Part shown: one piece after another, positions 8,001 through 17,136 of the stretch
Numbering within the stretch: position 1 is the stretch's first letter
How the letters are laid out: every line of letters starts with the position of its first letter
From: Candidatus Limnocylindrales bacterium
Lineage (GTDB): Bacteria > Desulfobacterota > Binatia > UBA1149 > CAITLU01
Reading direction: 5' to 3'
Length of the DNA stretch: 64,000 nucleotides
Assembly (NCBI GenBank): GCA_035626395.1
Contig: DASPNR010000042.1
Span: 1 to 64,000 of the forward strand
Notes under the pieces: model-generated
Databases searched by the model: none
Seen by the model: only the letters and a program-made list of their open reading frames with translations
Told to the model about the DNA's origin: nothing
Position numbers and translations under genes: made by a program

Positions 8001-8981
8001 CCAGGCGTCCTCGTCGGCCGCCGACGCCATCACCGGCACGTTGTTCCGGTACGCGTACGTGACCGCTTCCTGGCCGAGGCGCGTGTTGTTGTAGGTGCCG
8101 AGCGCCTCCTGAACCACTGCCGCGCCCGTATCGACGGCGAAGATCACCGCCTGCGCGAAGCCGTTGACGTCGGCGACGAAGCTGTCGCCCACGCGCAGCG
8201 GCATCGACATGCAGTTGGGGCACGCGCCGGCGTCGCCGCCGTTGTCGGCTTCGGCTGCCGAGTCCCGCGACTCGCCGGTGCCGTGGCCGTACTGCACGTC
8301 GTCGTACGGGTCGTTGTCGTACTGGAAGAAGTCCCAGCCGCTGATGTTGTCGACGTAGCCGTCGGCATCGTCGTCGACGCCGTCGGAGAACAGGTTGATG
8401 AGGTCCTGTGGGTCGGTGGCGCCGTTGCCGTTGGTGTCGATGACGGCGGCGTCGCCGTCGTAGTCGGGCATGTTGAAGACGCCGTCGCCGTTGCAGTCGC
8501 GCGGATCGGTCGGCGGAGCGCCGCTGCACGGCCCGGCCGGTGCGGGCAGCTCGCCGCGGTTGATGTACCACTTGCGGCGAAGATCGGAGACCGCGCCGCC
8601 GTCGTTCCACTCGATGCCGGAGTCCAGCACCGCGATCACGACGTCGGAGCGGCCGGTGGTGCTGCGCCACGCGGTGTCGACGCTCATGCCGCTGACGCCG
8701 AAGAACTCGTTCGGGTTGGCGAGCACGGCCGGATCCGTCGTGCACGCTGCCGTGCTGCCGTACTTCCAGTTCAGGCCGCCGCAGCTTGCGGGGCCGCCGA
8801 GCTCATTCGGCAGCGGCGTGCACGCCAGCGGCATGCCCGCGTTGTCGCAGCGGTTGGCATCGGCGGGGTAGGGGAACAGCGCGTGTGCGGACGGCGCCGT
8901 CACGAGGACCGCCAGGAAGGCAGCGCCCGCCGCGACGGCGTGCAAGGCTCGTCGGCTCTCCATGTACTCGGCTGTGGTCAT
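5064..8981 (-). CDS. Secreted subtilisin-like serine protease with FG-GAP repeats
   Basis: 1305 residues from the ATG at 8981, just after GAGGAGGG. A signal peptide ends near SAHA (residue 34). The S8 catalytic triad is visible as VLDSG (D120), YGHGT (H233) and VGRSSGVAGLL (S387). The oxyanion Asn position reads SAADED, suggesting Asp instead of Asn. A calcium-type insert (DCNGDGVFNMPDYDGD, DTNGNGATDPQD, DDDADGYVDN) lies between D and H. The second half carries about eight FG-GAP-like repeats (ADLDGDGAREIVVAT, GDLDGDGQLDVVAAD, ADLDADGTLDVIAAA, GDIDGDGSLDIVVGT and others), which form a beta-propeller. It is probably an extracellular or surface protease. No sorting tail is recognised. Confidence 0.93.
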   Translation of the reverse strand: MTTAEYMESRRALHAVAAGAAFLAVLVTAPSAHALFPYPADANRCDNAGMPLACTPLPNELGGPASCGGLNWKYGSTAACTTDPAVLANPNEFFGVSGMSVDTAWRSTTGRSDVVIAVLDSGIEWNDGGAVSDLRRKWYINRGELPAPAGPCSGAPPTDPRDCNGDGVFNMPDYDGDAAVIDTNGNGATDPQDLINLFSDGVDDDADGYVDNISGWDFFQYDNDPYDDVQYGHGTGESRDSAAEADNGGDAGACPNCMSMPLRVGDSFVADVNGFAQAVIFAVDTGAAVVQEALGTYNNTRLGQEAVTYAYRNNVPVMASAADEDAWHHNYPSNYVHTIVTNSIRNFGQDGVFPDSWLYFNGCTNFGGNISVAVPSTSCSSEAVGRSSGVAGLLVSAGRDAVDAGTLDYPLTANEIRQLFTRTADDIDFENNRVVGFPDTVRYATQAGFDQFTGYGRVNARSAVEDILAGVIPPEAEIDSPVWFSYIDAERDGAFPVVGRVAAERAQRYSYRVQIGYGVQPRESDFVDIVSYGATRSSPLEGVLATITPEQIPAPTPEQISRRLAQLPDLSSDYDEFTYTIRVQVLDEPGGLLGEDRRTIFVHHDEDLKAGFPVAIGDGASSPAIADLDGDGAREIVVATSDGYVHALRADGSELPGWPVTADPLPLNIGSAGFASGAISAPVYGPILASVAIGDLDGDGQLDVVAADLEGKLYAWNRLGQRRGGFPVSVNPVYSSSAVLDPSNTVDVAFIGSPVLADLDADGTLDVIAAANDRHVYVWDHAGALRNGFPLLVVDASRMASVDPNTHKVVPLPGAFRGSKIISSPAVGDIDGDGSLDIVVGTNECYDETPNVAFTSATSQAIAQSGLISPGNSRVYAIHKDGSAHAPSPFLPGWPARITMLLPELLPNVGEGVHGSPALADVDGDGKLEVGIFSAAGPAYLLRHDGTSFYGTDSQGNYNVMATEGYPPANSADTPSFPNLGEGAFGDLNGTGALSFAAPAGGLARLLAVALPEQQVSAEDHIAAWNAQTGAFEPAFPQHQDDLQFLTGPSIADVGGTPLPEVIMGSAGYFVQAFDGAGTAPLGWPKFTGGWHVANPAVGDIDGDGLAEVVASVREGNLFVWETTAPVNAATQWPKKRHDLRNTGNYEEPQGTVATELDEGALAVLRSNLSLRPQETGRDALTMKAVLTPSAEGDGIDPDSEGFSLTLDDERFTLPPGAIEQRGDNAWRFSDSDGAGSLPAGMTRMVLRRSADGSVRIVVRGRNLDLSEFHGTDDRTITVGVDIGNDHAETPVAYRRILQRHLRTP

Positions 8982-9102
8982 GATCCCTCCTCGAGGTGCG
9001 GCGATCCTTCTGCCGCCCTGGTCGCTCGCGTGCGGCGTGCGCCGCTTCGTCTGTTGCGGCCGCGTTCGCACGGGCCGCGAAAGGCGCGACGTCGCCGCCG
9101 CT

Positions 9103-11475
9103 TCACTCGATCCGGCAGCCGCCTCCCTTCATGTCGCCGCTCTGCTGGCCGGCGACGTGGTAGCGCGAGCACCAGATGTCGGAGAGGTGGACGTGGCTCA
9201 TCTTCAGGCGCTCCTCGGCGCTGAAGCAGTCGGCGCCGCCGGTGCACTCGGCATAGTCGGTATAGCGGCCAACGCTCTGAATGACGTTGCCGGAGACGTT
9301 GGCCATGCGGCGGCGGATGTTGCCGTTGAGGTACAGGTCGAACCACGCCAGCGTGTAGTGGTACTCGACGTCCTCGTCCCAGATCGGCGTGTAGGCGTAC
9401 GGCACCTTGGACCAGTCCAGGTGCGTTCCCGCCTCCGTCATCACGATCTGGCGATCGTGCGCGACGAAATCGACGTTGCCGTCCAGGTCGCGATCGCCGC
9501 CGAGCCGGTCGTAACGGCGCTCCATGTCGGGGCAGCGGTTGTCGTCGCTCGGCGGCTGGATGAAGCCGTTGTCGTTGTCGCCGGATTGAAGCTGGATCGG
9601 AACGTTGCCGATGGTTCCGGTGGCATCGAAGTGCGACCACGCCACGACCGCGCGCGCTCGCACCGGATAGGCCGCCTCCGTCGACTGCTGATAGGCGATG
9701 GCCGCGGTGGCGCCCGCCGAGTGGCCGGCAAGCCCCAGCACGTAGCTCTCGAGATGGTCGGGGCCGCCGGGCGCCTGGTTGACGATCACCATCGGATCGA
9801 CGCGGATCAGATGACGCAGCGGGTTGGCCGCGCTCGCCAGGAAGTTCATCGCCGCGCCGATGTCGCGCGAGAAGCCGCCGCCGACGCTGCCGCCGACGCC
9901 GCTGGCGATTCCGCTGTCGCCGTTGGGGAACCTTCCTTCCGACAGCCCTTGTCCGGAGACGTCGAACGTCATCGCCACGTAGCCCTGCTCGGCCAGGCGC
10001 TGGCCGGCCCAGTAGTACATGCGCTGCGAGCCCATGAAGCCGTCGCTGATGGCCACGGCGGGATAGGTCTTCGCGCTGCTGCTCGTGCACGTGACCGCGT
10101 CGGTGACGCCGTCGCACGTGGCCGCGCTGCCGCTGCAGGTGACGTCGGGCGGCAGGAAGATCGTCGCGTGCAGGTTGTTGCCGCTCTCGTCGGGGAAGAT
10201 CACCTCGACACTGTGACCGGCGGTGTACTTGCCGTAGTCGGGCACGCCGCTCCACGGCCACACGCCGAGACATGCCTGCTGCGATCCGATCTCGGGATGG
10301 GAGGCGCAATAGGCCGAGCAGTCGGCGAGGTTCTGCGCGATCAGCACGTTGAGGGCGGCGTGGTAGGTCGGGTCCGTCTGGCGGTTGGTGCGGCCCCAGG
10401 AGTCGCCGAGCGTGTCGGAGAAGATCGTCTGGTTGGTGCAGAGGCTGTCGTCGTTGACCGGCGTGCTGGCTGCATCGGCCGGATTCGAGCATGCGGCCAG
10501 CTCGACGTTGTTGGCGAAGCCGTCGCCGTCGGCGTCGCCGTAGGGCGCGATGACGTCGGTGAGGCCGTCGAGCGTCGGCAGCGTGGTCGTGGTGGTGCTC
10601 GACGTGGTCGTCGTATCCGTCGTCGTCGTGGCGCCGGCGGTCGTCGTGGTGGTGTCGAGCGTCGTCGTGGTGCTCGTGGTGGTGGTGGGCTCGGGCCGCG
10701 GATGCTGCGCATCGAGCATGGAGCGCGCGATCGCGTCGTGCATGGTGACGATGCAGTCGCCGAGGTCGCTGCTGTCGAAGGGCGCGCCGTCGCCGTCGTC
10801 GCAGGCGCCGGGGAAGCCGAGGGCGGCGAGATCGCCGCCGCCGCAGCTCCTGTCCAGCGCGGCCGCGAGCTCGGCGGCCGCGGCGCTCAGCGCCTCGTCG
10901 GTAGCCGCATCGCCGGTGGCGTCGCCTTCGCTGCGGCAGTCGGCGTCGGTGCCCGATGCCAGGCACGTCTGGCGAGCTGCCAGGTTGTCGGTGAGGAAGG
11001 CCTGTCCGCTCCTGCTCACCGTCTTCTGGCACGCGGCCGCAGCGCCTCCGGCAGGCTCGGCGGCGCCGGGAAACTCGACATCGATCGCGGCATCGATCGC
11101 CGCTTCGTGCGTGAACGCGATGCACTTTGCCACATCGGCAGAGGTGAAAGGCGCGGCGTCGTCGTCGCATTCGGCGGGGAAGCCGAGCGAGGCAAGGTCG
11201 GCGTCGGTGCACGAGGAAGCGAGACGCGATGCGAGCGCGGCGCGCGCCTTCTCGATGCTCCTGTCGCGCTTGTCGGCGTTGCACTCGCGGCCGGTGGCCT
11301 GACGCAGCTCGCACGCCGCGGTCGCCTTGTGGACCCGGGCCTGGAACGGAAGGGCGCTGCGGTCGATGGCTTCCGAGCAGCTCATGGCTGCGGCGGCCGG
11401 GGCCAGCGCGCCGGGACCACCGATTGCAAGGAGAAGGAAGGAGAACGCGCAGAGCAGCAAGGGTTCGCGTCGCAT
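9103..11475 (-). CDS. Secreted alpha/beta-hydrolase with Thr-rich linker
   Basis: 790 residues; GGAGGA precedes the ATG. A signal peptide (to about residue 30) leads into two related Cys-containing helical units (CSEAIDRSALPFQARVHKATAACE and the AACQKTVSRSGQAFLTDNLA unit), each ending in an LGFPxxCDD motif. A linker of about 40 residues, almost all Thr, follows, then a calcium-like GDADGDGFANNVE motif. The catalytic part has the nucleophile elbow LAGHSAGATAA after an extended lid, with an acid candidate in DRDLDGNVDF and a late His (AGTHLDW). This suggests an esterase, lipase or peptidase of the dienelactone-hydrolase type; the substrate is unknown. Thr-rich linkers of this kind recur in related environmental genomes. 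Confidence 0.82.
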   Translation of the reverse strand: MRREPLLLCAFSFLLLAIGGPGALAPAAAAMSCSEAIDRSALPFQARVHKATAACELRQATGRECNADKRDRSIEKARAALASRLASSCTDADLASLGFPAECDDDAAPFTSADVAKCIAFTHEAAIDAAIDVEFPGAAEPAGGAAAACQKTVSRSGQAFLTDNLAARQTCLASGTDADCRSEGDATGDAATDEALSAAAAELAAALDRSCGGGDLAALGFPGACDDGDGAPFDSSDLGDCIVTMHDAIARSMLDAQHPRPEPTTTTSTTTTLDTTTTTAGATTTTDTTTTSSTTTTTLPTLDGLTDVIAPYGDADGDGFANNVELAACSNPADAASTPVNDDSLCTNQTIFSDTLGDSWGRTNRQTDPTYHAALNVLIAQNLADCSAYCASHPEIGSQQACLGVWPWSGVPDYGKYTAGHSVEVIFPDESGNNLHATIFLPPDVTCSGSAATCDGVTDAVTCTSSSAKTYPAVAISDGFMGSQRMYYWAGQRLAEQGYVAMTFDVSGQGLSEGRFPNGDSGIASGVGGSVGGGFSRDIGAAMNFLASAANPLRHLIRVDPMVIVNQAPGGPDHLESYVLGLAGHSAGATAAIAYQQSTEAAYPVRARAVVAWSHFDATGTIGNVPIQLQSGDNDNGFIQPPSDDNRCPDMERRYDRLGGDRDLDGNVDFVAHDRQIVMTEAGTHLDWSKVPYAYTPIWDEDVEYHYTLAWFDLYLNGNIRRRMANVSGNVIQSVGRYTDYAECTGGADCFSAEERLKMSHVHLSDIWCSRYHVAGQQSGDMKGGGCRIE

Positions 11476-11643
11476 GGGGTTCCTCCGCCCGAGCGGAGCT
11501 CCGCCTGAAAAGCCTGCGTTACCGCGAGCTTGGAGAAGCCCAGGTTGGACAGTCGTAGGCTCGGCGTGCCGCCTCCAGCACGCGCTGCCTTTCGCCCTTA
11601 GTCAGCGGCCTTTTTACATGCCCGTCAATATGGGTCGGCGAAA

Positions 11644-14277
11644 TTACTCGGGTGGGCGCCGCGGCCGCCTCTGCGGCTGCGCCGTCAGTGGGTCCTCGGG
11701 CCACGCATGTTTGGAGTATCGCGCGCGAAGCTGCTTGCGCACCTCCGCGTAGGTGTTGCGCCAGAAGCTGGCAAGGTCGTCGGTGACCTGTTGCGGCCGG
11801 CCATTGGGCGCCAGCAGATGGACCAGGACCGGCACGCGGCCAGCGGCTATGCGCGGCGTCTCGCGCATGCCGAACATCTCCTGGATGCGTGCGGCCAGAA
11901 CAGGCGGACGCCCCGCTTCATAGAGCAGACGGATGCTGCTGCCGCTGGGAATCTCGATCCGCTCGGGCGCATGGCGGTCGAGCAGGCGGCGCTGCTCGTA
12001 GGTCAGCCGCGCCTGCAGCGCCTCGAGCAGCGGCGCCTTGCGCATCTCTTCGAACGATCGGCAGCCGGCGGCCAGCTCACGCGCGACCTCCGACAGCATT
12101 GCTTCGTCGCAGGCCGGCAGATCGAGCTCGGGCATCCACTGCGCCAGCGATCGCACGCGCGCCAGGTACTGCTCGACGTTCCCGTCGTCGAGCGCGAGAG
12201 CGCGGCGCGGTGCCGCGGCGGCACGCTCGGCGAGAACCGCAGCGGCCGGCTCGCGCGGCGCCAGCACCGTCTTCTCCTCCAGAACCAGGTCGCGATACAT
12301 GCGGCGCTGCCGGCCCACGACGCGCTGCGCCTGTTCGTCGAACTCCACGACCACGCTCGCCGCGGTCTGCGGCAGCCACTCGGCCTCGATCGCGGATGCC
12401 TGCCGCACCAGCGCTTCGGAACGCTCGCCGCGCCGTCCGGCGTCGATGTCGATGCACACGAACAGCTCGGCGGTGTGGACGAGGCTGTCGCCCGCAAGGC
12501 GCACGCCGCGGCCACCGGCCATGACGGCGCGGTCGCTGCCGCGCTCGCGGCGCCGCGCGACGCGGTCGCGGTAGGCGGCGAGTAGTGCGCGCAGGAAAGC
12601 TTCCTCGGAGGGCATGGTGCGGCGCGTGGCATCGCTGTCGCCGCCGGCGCCGCGCGAAGAACGGCCGCCGTCGACACGGGCAACGGCTGCCGGCACGCCG
12701 TCATCGCGCACTGCCGCCGCCGCAGGCGCGTGCATCGCGCGGTGCAGATCGCGGGCGACTCGCAGCACGCTGCGCGCGGCACCGAGGTTCAGCTCCGGCC
12801 ACGCGGCCGAAGCCGGCGCGGCGGCGAAGCCTTCGAGCAGGAGCACGCGCTCGAGCAGATCCGATTCCCACGCGGTCGTCGCCGGCAGCGGCAGGGCTTC
12901 CCGCGCGCGTCGCAGCGGATCGCGCTCGCTCAGGATCGCTGCGGCGATCGACGCCCGGTGCAGGCATCCCAGCCGCTGCGCCTCGATCAGGAGACGGGCG
13001 ATGCGCGGCGGCAGCGGCAGAGCCGCCATCGTTCGACCGATAGCCGTCAGACCCTGCTCGTCCAGAGCGTCGAGGTCACGCAGCAACGCTTCGGCCGAAT
13101 CGAGCGCGGCCGGCGGCGGAGGCTCCAGCCACGGAAAGCTCCGAACGTCGCGCTCGCCCCACGCGCGCAGTTCGAGGACGGCGCGAGAGAGGTCGACGCG
13201 CGCGATCTCCGGCTCTTCGGCCGGCCGCAGCGCGCGGTCCTCGTGCGCGCTCCACAGCCGCACGCACAGCCCCGGCGCGGTGCGCCCCGCGCGTCCGGCG
13301 CGCTGATCGGCCGACGCCTTCGAAATGCGCGTGACCTCGAGCCGGTCCAATCCGACGCCCGCATCGAAGCGAAGCACGCGTGCCAGACCGCTGTCGACGA
13401 CGGCCGTGATGTTTTCGATCGTGACCGAAGACTCGGCGACGTTGGTTGCCAGCACCACCTTGCGCCAGCCGCTGCGCCGCAGCACCGCATCCTGCTCTTC
13501 GGCAGGCAGATCGCCATACAGCTCCATCACCGCCAGCGATTCGCGCTCCGCCAGCGGCGCCAGCGCCGACGCCGCGCGGCGGATCTCCGCCAGGCCCGGC
13601 AGGAACACGAGCACGTCGCCGGATGTCTCGCCGAGCACCGCACGCACGGAGGCCGCCACCGCCTGGTGCAGCTCGCGCTGCGCGGGCGCCGGCTCGTGGC
13701 GGATGTCGATGGGGAAGCTGCGCCCGGCGCTGTCGATGGTGGCGGCATTGCCCAGGAATCCTGCCAGCGGCGCGAGGTCGAGGGTTGCCGACATCGCAAG
13801 CAGGTGCAGATCCGCCCTCGCCTCGCGCTGCGCCTTGCGGGCCATCGCCAGCGCCAGGTCGGCGTCGAGGCTGCGCTCATGGATCTCGTCGAACATCACG
13901 GCGCCGACGCCGTCGAGGAACGGATCCTCCTGGATGCGCCGCAGAAAGATGCCGTAGGTCATGACCACGATGCGCGTGCGCGCAGTCGTCCGGTTGTCGA
14001 ACCGCACCTGATAGCCGACCTCGTCGCCGCCGAGCGCAGCGCCGCGCTCGATGGCGATACGGCGTGCGGCGGCGCGCGCCGCCACCCGGCGGGGTTCCAG
14101 CAGCAGAACGCTGCCACGGGCGACGCCGAAATCGGCCAGCGCCGGCGCGACTCGTGTCGTCTTGCCGGCGCCGGTTGGCGCGCGCAGGACCAGGTTGGGC
14201 GAACGGCGTAGGGCCTCGACGATCCGCGGCAGCACCTCGTCGATGGGCAGGAGCTCGAGATCCGAAGGTCGCGCCAC
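11644..14277 (-). CDS. hrpB: ATP-dependent RNA helicase HrpB
   Basis: 877 residues, usual HrpB length. Motif I APTGAGKTT (about residue 33-41), motif Ia LLEPRRVAARAAA, motif II DEIH (MFDEIHERS), motif III SATLD and motif VI QRAGRAGR are all present. The C-terminal HrpB-specific region ends with YSKHAWPEDPLTAQPQRRPRR, typical of the family. It is last in a tight operon SDR - DUF4153 protein - hrpB with gaps of 9-10 nt. HrpB is a DEAH-box helicase of broadly conserved but poorly defined RNA function. Confidence 0.96.
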   Translation of the reverse strand: MARPSDLELLPIDEVLPRIVEALRRSPNLVLRAPTGAGKTTRVAPALADFGVARGSVLLLEPRRVAARAAARRIAIERGAALGGDEVGYQVRFDNRTTARTRIVVMTYGIFLRRIQEDPFLDGVGAVMFDEIHERSLDADLALAMARKAQREARADLHLLAMSATLDLAPLAGFLGNAATIDSAGRSFPIDIRHEPAPAQRELHQAVAASVRAVLGETSGDVLVFLPGLAEIRRAASALAPLAERESLAVMELYGDLPAEEQDAVLRRSGWRKVVLATNVAESSVTIENITAVVDSGLARVLRFDAGVGLDRLEVTRISKASADQRAGRAGRTAPGLCVRLWSAHEDRALRPAEEPEIARVDLSRAVLELRAWGERDVRSFPWLEPPPPAALDSAEALLRDLDALDEQGLTAIGRTMAALPLPPRIARLLIEAQRLGCLHRASIAAAILSERDPLRRAREALPLPATTAWESDLLERVLLLEGFAAAPASAAWPELNLGAARSVLRVARDLHRAMHAPAAAAVRDDGVPAAVARVDGGRSSRGAGGDSDATRRTMPSEEAFLRALLAAYRDRVARRRERGSDRAVMAGGRGVRLAGDSLVHTAELFVCIDIDAGRRGERSEALVRQASAIEAEWLPQTAASVVVEFDEQAQRVVGRQRRMYRDLVLEEKTVLAPREPAAAVLAERAAAAPRRALALDDGNVEQYLARVRSLAQWMPELDLPACDEAMLSEVARELAAGCRSFEEMRKAPLLEALQARLTYEQRRLLDRHAPERIEIPSGSSIRLLYEAGRPPVLAARIQEMFGMRETPRIAAGRVPVLVHLLAPNGRPQQVTDDLASFWRNTYAEVRKQLRARYSKHAWPEDPLTAQPQRRPRRPPE

Positions 14278-14286
14278 GGGCGCCGC

Positions 14287-16035
14287 TCACTCCGGATGCA
14301 GAAGGTAGCGGCGCTCGCCCACCATCAGATCTCCGAACAGCGGCTCGACCACGCGCAGCTTTCCCTCGCGCACCGAGCGCGCCCATCCCTCCAGGTCCAA
14401 CGGCATGTCGGAGCGGGAATGGCGCAGCCCGAACGTGCCGAGGCGTTTCCAGGCCTCGCCGCCGTCCTTTCTGAACACCTGCATCGAGTGCATGGCGGTG
14501 GAGGATACGACCAGCGCCTCCAGCTTTCCGTCCAGATCGACGTCGCCGTCGATGACATAGCAAGGTTGATCGTCCGTGCAGCGGATGCGCTCGTCGGCGA
14601 CGTACTCGCGCTGCAGCACCGGCTCCAGGCCGTCCGGCCACGGCGACTCGGGCGGCACGCGCCAGAAGACGCGCGCCTCGCCGACCGCACCCTCCACGCG
14701 CTGCCACTCCCAGTAGCTGCTCACCTGCAATGCCTGCGCGACTCTTGCACGTCCCGTGTCGGTAGCGGCGGCCTCGGCAAGGTCCTGCAGCGCTGCATTG
14801 CCGCGCTGGCCCAGGGAAAATCGCAAAGCCGCATAGTCGAACCTGTCTTCGGTCACCCGGCCGCCGGAAAGGCGCGCGAGCTGGTTGCCCAGGCTGAGCG
14901 CGAGCGGATCGAGCAGCGGCGTATGCAGCGCCAGGCCGACGACGATGACCACCGCCGACATGCCGACGTTGGCACCGCGAAGTCGCGGCAGCCACGGCTG
15001 GCCGCGCGCGATGACCGCAGCCGCATAGGAGATCGAGTACATCGACAGCACGAACAGAAGCGCGGCGGCGAAGACGCGGTCGGGTGTCAGGCCGTATTCG
15101 TCGATCCGCAGCCACAGCGCATGACCAGCGATGGCGGCGAGAACCGTCAGCAGCAGCGTTGCCGTCTCGACGAGAACGCGCAGCGGCGCCGAGTAGGGCG
15201 GCTGCTGCGAGCCGTCGAGGTAGACGCCGTTGAGCAGCAGGATGTACACCGCGATCCATGCCTGCAGCAGCGTGGCCGTGCGCTGGGTCGCGAACAGAAG
15301 GTCCAGGCCGGTGAAGCACAATGTGGTCAGGAATCCGATCGTGACGAGCGCCGCCAGCGGCAGGATCGCCCGCAGCAGCGCCTGCGTGATGCCACGAAGG
15401 GAGTCGAGCAGACGCTCGTTCTCGCGCGCAGCCGCCAGCCCATAGCCGAGCGCGGCGCCGGTGACGGTGAAGAGAAAGACCTTCTCGTGAAAGAGATCGC
15501 CGAAGACCTTGATGCCGAGCAGACGGAAGAGGCCCGCCCACAGCTCGAGGACCAGCCACAGCACGCCAACGTGAAGCTGCGCCAGCGCGACGATGAACGC
15601 GTTGCTCCAGGCGTGACGGTAGAGGTCGGAATAGGCGAACCGGGCCACGCCCGTGCGCTGCCATATCTGCAGGTACGGGCCGCTGACGTACAGAAGGATC
15701 GCCAGCACGAACAGCCAGCTGATCACCAGCGTCTCGTCGCCTTGCGCAAGGACGGTGCCGGTCGGCGGCAGTCCCGAGGCGACAGAGAACGTCACCGCTG
15801 CGGCAACGCCACCGACAACGGCCGACGTCGCGGCGAGGCGGCCGAAGGCCTGGCCCGTCCACGCCATGTGCATCACCAGCGATGCAACGCCGATGAATGC
15901 GCAGGCCGCGGCGAACCCCGCCGCCGCCATGACTTGCTGCGGCCAGCTCTCGAAGAGCAGCCAGAGCGCCAGCCCCTGGACGGCACCCGCCGCCGCCAAC
16001 CACCGCCGCCCGCCCGCCACGAACGCAATCGCCAA
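14287..16035 (-). CDS. DUF4153 multi-pass membrane protein
   Basis: 582 residues. About ten hydrophobic segments fill residues 5-370, with the DUF4153 signature region FAYSDLYRHAWSNAFIVALAQLHVGVLWLVLELW near residue 130-165. The C-terminal 200 residues are soluble and carry VIDGDVDLDGKLEALVV, which looks like an FG-GAP-type calcium loop. Function of DUF4153 proteins is unknown. It sits 10 nt after the SDR stop and 9 nt before hrpB. Confidence 0.85.
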   Translation of the reverse strand: MAIAFVAGGRRWLAAAGAVQGLALWLLFESWPQQVMAAAGFAAACAFIGVASLVMHMAWTGQAFGRLAATSAVVGGVAAAVTFSVASGLPPTGTVLAQGDETLVISWLFVLAILLYVSGPYLQIWQRTGVARFAYSDLYRHAWSNAFIVALAQLHVGVLWLVLELWAGLFRLLGIKVFGDLFHEKVFLFTVTGAALGYGLAAARENERLLDSLRGITQALLRAILPLAALVTIGFLTTLCFTGLDLLFATQRTATLLQAWIAVYILLLNGVYLDGSQQPPYSAPLRVLVETATLLLTVLAAIAGHALWLRIDEYGLTPDRVFAAALLFVLSMYSISYAAAVIARGQPWLPRLRGANVGMSAVVIVVGLALHTPLLDPLALSLGNQLARLSGGRVTEDRFDYAALRFSLGQRGNAALQDLAEAAATDTGRARVAQALQVSSYWEWQRVEGAVGEARVFWRVPPESPWPDGLEPVLQREYVADERIRCTDDQPCYVIDGDVDLDGKLEALVVSSTAMHSMQVFRKDGGEAWKRLGTFGLRHSRSDMPLDLEGWARSVREGKLRVVEPLFGDLMVGERRYLLHPE

Positions 16036-16045
16036 GCGCTATCCT

Positions 16046-16999
16046 CTATCCGGCAAGGCCAACGAGCCGCCGGCTCTCCTCGCTCAATTTCCTTGCCAGC
16101 TCCGCATCGCGCGCGTGCGGGTTCGGCGAGGGCATCGGCCAGCCGCCGCCGCGGTTCCTCTTGTCGGGATACAGGATGCTGTTCTGGCTGTAGTACTCGC
16201 CGCTGTGGCGAGGCACGTCGTCGTCGAGCAGGCAGTGCAGCGTCGTCTGCGCGCCGTCCTCCGCCGACATCATCGTGAGCAGACCGCTGAACGGCTTGAG
16301 CAGCACGTTCTGCACCCACGTCGGCGCCGTGTGCTTGATCAGATTCGAGCGGATCCAGCCGGGATGCACCGAAACCGCCGTCACTCCCGTTCCCTCCAGG
16401 CGCCGGGACAGATCGAGCGCGTGCAGGACGTTGGCCAGCTTCGACTGGGAATACGCCTCCACGCCGTCATACTTGCGCTTCTGATAGTTGAGATCGTCGA
16501 GGAAGATCTCGCCGCCCTTGCCGCTCCGGGGAACGTGCGCGACGCTGGATACGCATACGATGCGCGAGGGGGCGCTGCCCTTGAGCACGTCGAGCAGCAG
16601 CTCGGTCAGCAGGAAGTGCCCGAGGTGGTTGGTGCCGAACTGGGTCTCGAAGCCGTCGGCGGTGCGGCCTTCGGGGCAGTTCATGACGCCGGCGTTGTTG
16701 ACCAGACCATCGAGCCGCGAATGCCTGGCCACAAACGCCTTCGCGAACGCGCGCACCGAGGCCAGGCTTCCAAGGTCGAGCTCCATCACTTCCACCGAGC
16801 CCGCCGCGCCGGCCAGCGGCCTGACGGCTTCCTCGCCGGCAGCCACGCGCCGGCAGGCGGCCACGACGTGCGCGCCCTGGCGCACGAGCTGGCTGGTCGT
16901 CGCGAGCCCTGCGCCGGAGTTGGCGCCGGTGACGATGTAGGTACGTCCTTTCAGGTTCTTCGCGAACAGCTTCGGGTCGCATCGCAGTGTCGGGTACAT
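16046..16999 (-). CDS. Short-chain dehydrogenase/reductase (retinol dehydrogenase-like)
   Basis: 317 residues from the ATG at 16999, preceded by GGAGG at 5 nt. Cofactor motif is TGANSGAGLAT (about residue 23-33), then NNAGVM, and the active site is Ser (VCVSSVAHVP) with YSQSK (Tyr and Lys). The C-terminal pattern HPGWIRSNLIKHTAP and EDGAQTTLHCLLDDDVPRHSGEYY resembles retinol-dehydrogenase/protochlorophyllide-type SDRs. The NAD(P)H-dependent substrate is unknown. It is probably the first gene of the operon with DUF4153 and hrpB. Confidence 0.93.
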   Translation of the reverse strand: MYPTLRCDPKLFAKNLKGRTYIVTGANSGAGLATTSQLVRQGAHVVAACRRVAAGEEAVRPLAGAAGSVEVMELDLGSLASVRAFAKAFVARHSRLDGLVNNAGVMNCPEGRTADGFETQFGTNHLGHFLLTELLLDVLKGSAPSRIVCVSSVAHVPRSGKGGEIFLDDLNYQKRKYDGVEAYSQSKLANVLHALDLSRRLEGTGVTAVSVHPGWIRSNLIKHTAPTWVQNVLLKPFSGLLTMMSAEDGAQTTLHCLLDDDVPRHSGEYYSQNSILYPDKRNRGGGWPMPSPNPHARDAELARKLSEESRRLVGLAG

Positions 17000-17136
17000 G
17001 GCGGCCTCCACGTCATCGGCTGTGAGGCGAAGAGCGTATTCGACGGACGCGGCGTTGGAAAGGCGCGGCCGCAGCCTGCGATCCGAGATGGCGGCGGGCG
17101 CCGACGTCATCATCGCCTGCAGCAACGCGATCGTAC

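Noticed and set aside
11519-11704. Minus-strand short frame (61 codons) overlapping the end of hrpB, with KRPLTKGERQRVLEAARRAYDCPTW
   Set aside because: It reads fairly protein-like, but it overlaps hrpB, lacks a ribosome-binding site and has no plausible start after hrpB. Not enough to call a gene.
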